A stretch of DNA of 16,399 nt. Origin: DASWUZ01 sp036401395. Its GTDB lineage: Bacteria; Acidobacteriota; Terriglobia; Terriglobales; Acidobacteriaceae. The translations under genes were made by a program, and so were the position numbers. The stretch covers positions 1-16,399 of the forward strand of contig DASWUZ010000243.1 in assembly GCA_036401395.1 (NCBI GenBank). Direction: 5' to 3'. Each line of letters begins with the position of its first letter. Positions within the stretch are counted from its first letter, which is position 1. A model generated the notes under the pieces. The model did not search any database. It was given only the letters and a program-made list of their open reading frames with translations, and was not told the origin of the DNA. Shown here one piece after another: positions 1 through 5,606 of the stretch.

Positions 1-678
1 CCCGCCCGGCACTTCCCTGTCCTCTACATGCACGACGGCCAAAACCTCTTTGACCCGCGCACATCCTTCGTCCCCGGCCGCACCTGGCAGGTCAGGGAAA
101 CCGCCGATACCATGATCCTCGTCGAAGACGTTGAGCCGCTCATCATCGTCGGCATCCACAACACCGGCGAACGGCGCCTCGCCGAATACACCCACGCCCG
201 CGACTGGAAGATGGGGGGTGGGGAGGCCAACTCCTATGGAAACCTTCTGACCCGCGAGCTTATCCCCTTCATCGACGCCGAGTACCGCACCCTCTCCGGC
301 CCCGAACACACGGCCATGGGCGGTTCCTCGCTGGGCGGCCTAGTCACCCTTTATCTGGGCCTCAAACACGCCGACACCTTCGGCAAGCTGGCTGTTATGT
401 CCCCCTCGGTGTGGTGGAACCACAAGAGCATCCTCAGTTTCGTCAACGAATATGAAGGTCCGCCCTGGCCTCGCATCTGGCTTGACGTGGGCGATGCCGA
501 GGGCGCAAAGGCCCTCGCCGACGTCAACCAGCTCTACAAGCATCTCATTGCAAATGGCTGGGAAAACGGCAACACTATTCACTGCGAACTGGTCGCCGGC
601 GGTACACACGACGAAACCGCATGGGCCCAGCGCATGGGGCCGATGCTGAGGTTTCTCTTCCCCTCGCCTCGGCGCTGA
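1..678 (+). CDS. Putative esterase, Fes/esterase-D type (5' truncated by window edge)
   Basis: This is the C-terminal part of an alpha/beta-hydrolase of the 'putative esterase' family (PF00756; enterochelin-esterase and feruloyl-esterase relatives). The frame is open from base 1 and the first residues read PARHFPVLYMHDGQNLFD, a conserved block that normally lies inside the protein, so the ATG at 28 is not the start and the true start is upstream of the window. Counting from that Met, the nucleophile elbow GGSSLGG places the catalytic serine at residue 101. The acid is probably Asp156 or Glu158 in VGDAEG, and the histidine is His194 in GGTHDE. The protein ends with a short Pro/Arg-rich tail. 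No export signal can be judged because the N-terminus is missing. The substrate is unknown; ester-linked groups on sugars or siderophore-like esters are possible for the family. The family call is firm, the substrate is not. Confidence 0.88.
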   Translation, partial: PARHFPVLYMHDGQNLFDPRTSFVPGRTWQVRETADTMILVEDVEPLIIVGIHNTGERRLAEYTHARDWKMGGGEANSYGNLLTRELIPFIDAEYRTLSGPEHTAMGGSSLGGLVTLYLGLKHADTFGKLAVMSPSVWWNHKSILSFVNEYEGPPWPRIWLDVGDAEGAKALADVNQLYKHLIANGWENGNTIHCELVAGGTHDETAWAQRMGPMLRFLFPSPRR

Positions 679-718
679 GGCTATCGTTCAACAGGGCCGC
701 AGGTCAAAACTGTGATAA

Positions 719-788
719 GGGGACTAATCAGTAACTCAAGTTCCGGGTGATTCAACCCTTTCCTGCACAGATTCGAAAAAGGGACTAA
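719..788 (+). repeat. Two direct copies of GGGACTAA upstream of the EAL gene
   Basis: The octamer GGGACTAA occurs at 720-727 and again at 781-788, 61 bases apart, in the spacer between the esterase and the EAL-domain gene. Paired octamers at about six helical turns could be sites for a looping regulator, but an octamer pair can arise by chance. I see no convincing sigma-70 promoter beside them. Confidence 0.25.
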
Positions 789-836
789 GCTTAGGCCACC
801 TTCCAGAGCACACCCCCAAAAATAGATAACCGAGCA

Positions 837-850
837 CGAGGAATTCCTCG
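837..850. promoter_or_regulatory. 14-bp perfect palindrome just upstream of the EAL gene
   Basis: CGAGGAATTCCTCG is a perfect palindrome without a spacer. It lies only 5 bases before the Shine-Dalgarno sequence (AGAGGAG, 856-862) of the gene that starts at 868. This position suits an operator for a dimeric repressor, or a small hairpin that affects translation. It contains the GAATTC hexamer, which is itself palindromic, so part of the symmetry is cheap. Confidence 0.35.
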
Positions 851-867
851 GAGACAGAGGAGCCACC

Positions 868-1704
868 GTGAATGTTGTACTTGTACCTCTCTCTGACTGG
901 GCTCGCCCGCACGAAGAGTCCCAGCCCCTCGGCATGGACGCGACCATGGCTTTTCAGCCCATCGTCGACGTCAATGCCCAAACCGTCTTCGGTTATGAAG
1001 CGCTAGTACGAGGCCGCCACAACGAGCCAGCAATTGAAGTCCTCACCTCAATAGGCAACGATCATCTGGCAGAATTCGACCGCGCCTGCACTCTGAATGC
1101 GCTCGGGCTTGCCTCGCTCCTCGATCTGCCGACAAGGCTGACCATCAACCTGTCCGCCACTTCTTCATCGGAGAAATTCCTGAGCTTTGCCAGACAGTCT
1201 GCGGCCTCCAATGGCTTCCTCCCTTCCCGCATCATCTTTGAGGTCACACACGGCCGCAACTCGGTAGATTGCGCTCATATCCGAAACCTCTTCGCGGGTT
1301 GCGCCCACGAGGGGTTCGGCATTGCCATCGATAAATTCGGCACAGCCGATTCGGGACTCGATCTGCTTTCCACACTAAAGCCGGACGCCGTCAAACTCAG
1401 CATCGGCCTCATCCGGGACATCCACGTGTCCTTGACGGCCCGCGCGCGCGTCCGCGGCATAACCCAGGTTTGCAACGACATCGGAGTCCTCGTCATAGCG
1501 GTGGGCGTCGAAACTGCGGAGGAGTGCCGCGCCCTCCGGGATTCCGGCGTCTACCTCTTCCAGGGAAATTGCTTCGCACGGCCCCGTTTTGAGGGACTGC
1601 CACCTGTCCCCTCGACGGTATGGCCGCGTATTGAGAGGCGCGCCACCGATCGTGGGCTTCCCATGCGCCACAGTCCGGCCAGCAGCATACATCTCTTGAG
1701 GTGA
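868..1704 (+). CDS. Stand-alone EAL-domain protein, probably catalytically degenerate
   Basis: The protein has 278 residues and consists almost entirely of one EAL domain (about residues 25-250), with no sensor, GGDEF or membrane segment. It uses a GTG start supported by AGAGGAG five bases upstream. Active EAL domains hydrolyse cyclic di-GMP. Several signature residues are kept: Glu44 in YEALVRG, Asn94 in TINLS, Glu125, Asp155, Lys176 and Gln232 in LFQG. Others are lost: the DDFG motif reads DKFG (Lys156), the glutamate after the ExT block is His128, the Asp of the usual KxD motif is Ser178, and the general-base Glu of the AEGVET motif is Val212 (AVGVET). Loss of the second loop-6 Asp and the general base predicts no phosphodiesterase activity, so it may bind c-di-GMP or a protein partner instead. 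The LFQGxxFARP ending resembles the EAL part of BLUF-EAL and YciR-like proteins. Its C-terminal 30 residues are low in conservation. It is probably a single-gene unit. Confidence 0.88.
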   Translation: MNVVLVPLSDWARPHEESQPLGMDATMAFQPIVDVNAQTVFGYEALVRGRHNEPAIEVLTSIGNDHLAEFDRACTLNALGLASLLDLPTRLTINLSATSSSEKFLSFARQSAASNGFLPSRIIFEVTHGRNSVDCAHIRNLFAGCAHEGFGIAIDKFGTADSGLDLLSTLKPDAVKLSIGLIRDIHVSLTARARVRGITQVCNDIGVLVIAVGVETAEECRALRDSGVYLFQGNCFARPRFEGLPPVPSTVWPRIERRATDRGLPMRHSPASSIHLLR

Positions 1705-1731
1705 AACCTACAGAAATGCCCGGTATGGGAA

Positions 1732-1745
1732 CGTGCTTCTGCACG
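1732..1745. terminator. Small hairpin between convergent genes, possible weak terminator
   Basis: CGTGC TTCT GCACG forms a 5-bp stem with a 4-base loop in the 87-base gap between the convergent genes ending at 1704 and 1792. There is no run of T on either side, so intrinsic termination would be weak. It is listed because it is the only symmetric element in this gap. Confidence 0.25.
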
Positions 1746-1791
1746 GCCAAAATCTCTTCAGATGAATAGTGCTTGGCATAGGCTTGACATG

Positions 1792-2718
1792 TTAGTGGCT
1801 GGAGGATGGCCTCTCTTCTGCGTTCCCCAGCACGTGAATGGTATGGAGCCAGATCTCCGCAAGCGCAGGCCAATGCGTGATCGGCAGTTCTGTGGGACGC
1901 AAGCCATATCCGTGGCCGCCCTGCGCGAAAATATGCAGCTCAGCCGGAGCCTTCGCTTCTTTCAATGCCTGAAAATAGACCAGCGCATTCTCTACATGCA
2001 CAGTGTCATCCTCTGCCTGCAGCAGAAATGTGGGCGGCGTATTTGCGGTCGGATCAATCCCGCTGATCAACGTTTTCAACGACGGCGGCTCCGCGAGATA
2101 GCCGGGGTAAAGCACGAACACGAAGTCGGGACGGGCGTCTACCGGATCAATCGCCGCGCCCTCGCGCCTGTAATCGGCGTGGTTGCTCAGTACCGCCACC
2201 AGATGGCCTCCTGCTGAAAAACCAAGGGCACCAATCCGGTGAGGATCGATGCTCCACTCTGCGGCGTGGGTCCGGGTCAGCCGCATCGCCTGCTGTGCGT
2301 CCTCAAGATCAATCACGTCAGCAGGAAAGTGCCCGGGCACCGGCACCCGATACTTCACCAGCACGCACGTGACGCCAATGTGCGTAAGCCAGTCGCAGAC
2401 CTCGGTTCCTTCGAGGTCATAAGCCAGGATCCGGTAGCCGCCGCCGGGAAATACCAGCACCGCCGCGCCACTATTCTTGCCCGCTGGAGGCGAATAGACT
2501 GCCAGGGCAGGCTGGCTGACATCGGTGAGCCGAATGATCTTCCGACCAGCAATCAGGCCGTCCGCGGCCCCGTTGATGTCGCGTTCGGGGCCCGTCGTGA
2601 CTATCGAATCCGGAGGCCCGTGCGGCCAGAGTGGCAGTGTAACTTGCTGAGCAGCTACACTGCCTGCGGCAAGAAGGAGGAGCGAACAGCTGAGCGAAAC
2701 GAACCGTAGTTTGAGCAC
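1792..2718 (-). CDS. Exported alpha/beta hydrolase, acetyl-xylan-esterase/BD-FAE-like
   Basis: This 308-residue protein has a signal peptide (hydrophobic core about residues 8-20, likely cut near Ala23) followed by an alpha/beta-hydrolase of the kind found in carbohydrate esterases and 'BD-FAE' feruloyl esterases. Visible motifs are the oxyanion block VFPGGGY (about 89-95), the nucleophile elbow GFSAGGH with Ser168, the acid at Asp237 in AEDDTV, and the histidine at His269 in GGHGYG. All three triad members are present, so the enzyme should be active on an acyl ester, plausibly one on plant or microbial polysaccharide. The start is a GTG at 2718 with an AGGA element seven to eight bases upstream. 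It lies 113 bases downstream of another minus-strand hydrolase, so the two may be co-transcribed, though sequence similarity between them beyond the fold is not evident. Substrate assignment is inference. Confidence 0.85.
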   Translation of the reverse strand: MLKLRFVSLSCSLLLLAAGSVAAQQVTLPLWPHGPPDSIVTTGPERDINGAADGLIAGRKIIRLTDVSQPALAVYSPPAGKNSGAAVLVFPGGGYRILAYDLEGTEVCDWLTHIGVTCVLVKYRVPVPGHFPADVIDLEDAQQAMRLTRTHAAEWSIDPHRIGALGFSAGGHLVAVLSNHADYRREGAAIDPVDARPDFVFVLYPGYLAEPPSLKTLISGIDPTANTPPTFLLQAEDDTVHVENALVYFQALKEAKAPAELHIFAQGGHGYGLRPTELPITHWPALAEIWLHTIHVLGNAEERPSSSH

Positions 2719-2831
2719 TTAAGCATCCTACTCGCTACAGCTCAAGCCTCCCAAGTCCGTCCGGTTGGGTCCTTGTATTCCTCGCCGCACCGTTCGCCGC
2801 TTTTGCAAGGTGGCGCAGCGAAGCGTACACA

Positions 2832-3860
2832 TTATGTCCCACCCTTCACTGCATCCTGACCCGGCGCCAAACCAGCAGCATTGGCCGCCAGAAACGCATC
2901 CACCTGCGTGTAAAACCAGGTTGGGTCATCAAGCATGATAAAGTGCCGTTCCCGCCCAGCCATCACCAGGTGCAACTGCTTCAAGCCAGTGTATTGATAC
3001 CGGTAACCGGCCTCAATCTGCGCGCTTGTCACGCCGCCGAGCCCCGCCCACGTCGCTAACACCAATACGCTTCCCGGGATCTTGCTCAAACCCGGCCGCG
3101 CATCCGTGGTCATCAACTCATAGAGCGCCTCGGCCGTCGTTGCCTGGTCTGAAGCCTCGCCCCACTCCGTCACCTTCGCAAAATCGGCATCGCTCGTCAC
3201 CATCGAGCGGGTCGACGCGCCGCTCTTCACGAACTGCTCATACGCCTCGTGTGTCTGCCCAGCGATCTGCATTTTCATGTTTTTGGCCACCGGCTCGGCT
3301 TGCTCCGCGGTCGCCGCCTGTAGCCAAACCCCCGCCAGGAATGGCAGTGAATCGACTATCACCAGTCGGCCCGGCAACTCCGGGTAGCGCTCGGCAAACT
3401 CAAGCGTCATCGTCCCGCCCAGGCTGTGCCCTATAATGACCGGCTTCACCAACTTATTTTGCTGAATATAGGCCGCGAGTTCGTCCTCCACCGCCAGCAG
3501 AAATTTTCCCTTGTCGATACCGCTCCAAGCAGGCTGACCCCCAAACCCGGCCAGGGTCAGCACATGGCACTGGTAGTGCGGGCTCATGTGCTGGACCGTG
3601 CCATTCCACACATCGCCCGACGAAGAGAGCCCCGGAATCAAAATTACCGCTGGCCCGCTGCCCGTGACCTTCACTTCAAAGAGCCCGTGGTGTTGGGCGG
3701 GGGGCGTCACCACGGCGCCAACGGCCATCGGCGCCGGGGCAGCTACCGACGTGGTCTGGGCCTGGCACTTTATTCCAGCAGATGAGAGGAAAGCAGCCGC
3801 CAGGCCAATGCATACGAGTGAGTTTAAGGGCCGGGTTCCGGACGGTGATTCGTTACGCAT
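2832..3860 (-). CDS. Exported alpha/beta hydrolase (lipase/esterase-like)
   Basis: The protein has 342 residues, an N-terminal signal segment (hydrophobic stretch about residues 14-28, likely cleavage near Ala34) and a 25-residue Ala/Pro linker before the catalytic domain. The domain shows the oxyanion block LIPGLSSSG (about 74-82), the nucleophile elbow GHSLGG with Ser146, and a histidine in ERHFIMLDDP (His306), in the order typical for alpha/beta hydrolases. The usual acid after the late strand 'VLVL' (residues 265-268) is not there: the strand is followed by ATWAGLGG without Asp or Glu. Asp170, at the end of strand LVIVD after the nucleophile, could serve instead, as in hydrolases with a relocated acid. 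The start ATG at 3860 has a strong Shine-Dalgarno (GGAGG) about six bases upstream. It diverges from the metallo-hydrolase at 3997. The substrate is not predictable. Confidence 0.83.
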   Translation of the reverse strand: MRNESPSGTRPLNSLVCIGLAAAFLSSAGIKCQAQTTSVAAPAPMAVGAVVTPPAQHHGLFEVKVTGSGPAVILIPGLSSSGDVWNGTVQHMSPHYQCHVLTLAGFGGQPAWSGIDKGKFLLAVEDELAAYIQQNKLVKPVIIGHSLGGTMTLEFAERYPELPGRLVIVDSLPFLAGVWLQAATAEQAEPVAKNMKMQIAGQTHEAYEQFVKSGASTRSMVTSDADFAKVTEWGEASDQATTAEALYELMTTDARPGLSKIPGSVLVLATWAGLGGVTSAQIEAGYRYQYTGLKQLHLVMAGRERHFIMLDDPTWFYTQVDAFLAANAAGLAPGQDAVKGGT

Positions 3861-3923
3861 AAATCCTCCAATGCCAAGATACCCTCTTTGGCAGACTTGG
3901 ACGTGGAAGGCTAGGCAACACTA

Positions 3924-3963
3924 GGCGATGTGATGTCGCCAAAGGCTCCAATCTGACATTGGA
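3924..3963. promoter_or_regulatory. Two tandem inverted repeats between divergent genes
   Basis: The 136-base spacer between the divergent starts at 3860 and 3997 holds two inverted repeats side by side. GGCGA-7 bases-TCGCC lies at 3924-3940, and TCCAAT-5 bases-ATTGGA at 3947-3963. A CTAGGC direct repeat sits at 3911 and 3921. Dyads placed centrally between divergent genes are typical of operators, and they could also act as small hairpins in either leader. No clear sigma-70 boxes were found. Confidence 0.35.
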
Positions 3964-3996
3964 ATCGACCGAGCGACGCTCACATCTAAGTACTAG

Positions 3997-4956
3997 ATGA
4001 CCCATCTTGGCAACAGCGTCCCATTCCCCGTACGCAAGCTACAGCAGCTCTACCGGCTGGTGCGCGAATCGTACGCCAACCCACTCACCGGCAGCTATCA
4101 AAAGCCGCTTCTCGTCTCGCCGGAGCAGCTCGGCATAACCTTCATCGGACACTCCTCTTTCCTGATCCAAATTGGAGGACGAAACCTTCTCATCGATCCC
4201 GTCTTCGCCACTCGCCTCATCCTTCTCCGTCGCCAGCGCCGCGCCGGAGTCCGCGTCAAAGACCTCCCGCCCATCGATGCTGTCCTGCTCACCCACGCGC
4301 ACATGGACCACCTCAACCTGCCGTCCCTCCGCCGCATCATCCGTCAAACGCGAAGGCTAACCGGCCGCGCCCCAGCGGTAGTAGTTCCGAGCGGAGTCGA
4401 TGACCTCGTCAACTCTCTCGGCTTCAGCCAAATCATCACGCTGGAGTGGTGGCAAACAACCGAGCTTCCATCCCACGTCTTGTCCGACCGGCATTCGCCT
4501 AAGCTCGAAATCACCATGACCCCCTGCAAACACTGGGGCGCGCGCATGTTCAAAGACACGCATCGCGGATTTGGCGGGTACGTCATTGCCGCCTCCGGGC
4601 ACAGCCTTTACCACTCCGGAGACACCGCCTACTTCAATGGCTTTCGCGAAATCGGTCGCCGCCTGGGCCCCGACGTCGCCCTGCTGCCTATCGGTGCGTA
4701 CTCCCCTGACAGCTATCGCGCCGTCCATACCAGCCCCGAGGAGGCATTCAAAGCCTTTCTCGATCTAGGCTCGGCTCAGCAGATGATTCCCATGCACTAT
4801 GGTACGTTCCGGCTGGGGCGCGAGCCGATGGGCGAGCCGCTCGTTCGCCTCATTGCCGCTGCCGATCGCGCCGGGGCGGGCGACCGTGTCAGGCTGGTCT
4901 CAGAGGGCGAAACTGAAATCCAACCAGCACCCCAGCAAGCCAACGCACATCACTAA
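3997..4956 (+). CDS. MBL-fold metallo-hydrolase, NAPE-PLD-like (Lactamase_B_2)
   Basis: This 319-residue protein has a metallo-beta-lactamase fold of the group containing N-acyl-phosphatidylethanolamine phospholipase D and UlaG-type hydrolases. The dinuclear metal site can be read fully: THAHMDH (His100, His102, Asp104, His105), His179 in PCKHW, Asp209 in YHSGDT and His268 in MHYGTF. The block FIGHSSFLI at about residues 49-57 and the stretch HTSPEEAFKAF are also typical. Bacterial members act on phospholipids, sugar-derived lactones or unknown phosphodiesters, so the substrate is open. No signal peptide is seen and the protein is probably cytoplasmic or peripheral to the membrane. No Shine-Dalgarno precedes the ATG (the 16 bases before it are CACATCTAAGTACTAG), so translation may be weak or leaderless, or a later start may be used; the conserved part begins near residue 40. 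All active-site residues are intact. Confidence 0.88.
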   Translation: MTHLGNSVPFPVRKLQQLYRLVRESYANPLTGSYQKPLLVSPEQLGITFIGHSSFLIQIGGRNLLIDPVFATRLILLRRQRRAGVRVKDLPPIDAVLLTHAHMDHLNLPSLRRIIRQTRRLTGRAPAVVVPSGVDDLVNSLGFSQIITLEWWQTTELPSHVLSDRHSPKLEITMTPCKHWGARMFKDTHRGFGGYVIAASGHSLYHSGDTAYFNGFREIGRRLGPDVALLPIGAYSPDSYRAVHTSPEEAFKAFLDLGSAQQMIPMHYGTFRLGREPMGEPLVRLIAAADRAGAGDRVRLVSEGETEIQPAPQQANAHH

Positions 4957-5122
4957 TCGCTCGAGGGCCGCCGGAACCGCAGGCGAAGATCACGCTGCGT
5001 CACAGACACCCGATGTTGCTGGAGGCAGAAAGCCGGTAACGGGCTCTCTAGTTTGCGTGGGCTTCCCATTGCCGTGACTTTGGCTCTAGCCCCCAGGTTC
5101 GTCCCCGAATCCGCTTGCCTGC

Positions 5123-5175
5123 GGGCCGGGGGGGTGGGGGGTGGGGGTATAGGGGTGGGGGGGGTGGGGGTAGGG
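5123..5175 (+). repeat. G-tract, strong G-quadruplex potential
   Basis: Within 53 bases there are eight runs of three to eight guanines separated by only one to four bases (runs at 5123, 5128, 5136, 5143, 5152, 5157, 5166 and 5173). This fits the canonical four-run quadruplex pattern many times over on the plus strand, with one-base T loops that favour very stable parallel folds. The matching minus strand is almost pure C. It lies about 170 bases after the metallo-hydrolase stop and 430 bases before the glycosidase start. Homopolymer-rich DNA of this kind is also prone to slippage and to assembly error. Confidence 0.7.
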
Positions 5176-5240
5176 TTCGGCGGTAAGATTCTGGTTCCTT
5201 TCATTTACTTTGTATCGGTTGCTCATATAGCTTGGCACTG

Positions 5241-5288
5241 CCCGGCATACCCACTCATCGCGAAGACGCGATGAATGAGGCACCCCGG
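5241..5288 (+). repeat. Palindromic intergenic repeat, copy 1 (REP-like)
   Basis: This 48-base element begins CCCGGCATACCC and ends GGCACCCCGG. Its centre is a hairpin with an 8-bp stem, TCATCGCG / CGCGATGA, and the loop AAGA. The stem can extend outward through mismatches. Its first 21 bases are identical to those of copy 2, and both copies have the same orientation. It resembles bacterial REP elements in size, symmetry and intergenic position. Confidence 0.7.
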
Positions 5289-5476
5289 CTTGGAATGGTG
5301 GAAAGCTGTTATGTGGTGGTTTCGGCTGGTGCGGGACTGGGAAGGGCTGCTACGAATTGCTACCTGTAATAAGTATACGCGGTGGGATGGTTCACTACGC
5401 CAAAACGTCAGGACAATGTAGAAGGTTACAGGCTTGCCGCTTCTCTGCGATCATGTCGTACTTTTTACCGGCGATA

Positions 5477-5524
5477 CCCGGCATACCCACTCATCGCAAA
5501 GTGCGCGATGAATGGGGCACCCCG
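5477..5524 (+). repeat. Palindromic intergenic repeat, copy 2 (REP-like)
   Basis: This is the second copy, 236 bases downstream of the first in the same orientation. The hairpin is TCATCGC / GCGATGA with the seven-base loop AAAGTGC. Outside the loop, the right half differs from copy 1 at one base (GATGAATGGGG instead of GATGAATGAGG). That change restores pairing with the left-hand CCC, so the outer stem is better here. The differences are concentrated in the loop, as expected if the folded form is what is conserved. Confidence 0.7.
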
Positions 5525-5606
5525 CTCAGTCTCAGAGCGAGATGATTCTTGCTCCGGGTGATGGGTCAGAACTGCGAGCCTAAGCCCTAGTATCATCGAG
5601 GGCAGA

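Larger units (their letters stand above)
4957..5606. other. 650-base non-coding island with G-tract and palindromic repeats
   Basis: No open frame here looks like a gene; the short frames that exist run through the G-tract or the repeats and have no credible start signal. The stretch holds a G-rich tract (5123-5175) and two copies of a palindromic repeat (5241-5288 and 5477-5524). The last 80 bases must hold the leader of the gene that starts at 5607. A TAGTAT at 5588-5593 could be a -10 box, but its -35 partner is poor. The 188 bases between the two repeats contain nothing that I recognise. Confidence 0.6.

Noticed and set aside
1762..2709. Plus-strand open frames over the first minus-strand esterase
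   Set aside because: They are antisense to an intact signal peptide and catalytic triad and resemble no family.
5241..5524. CRISPR-like pair of repeats
   Set aside because: Only two copies with a 188-base gap, each strongly palindromic across its whole length, and no cas genes.
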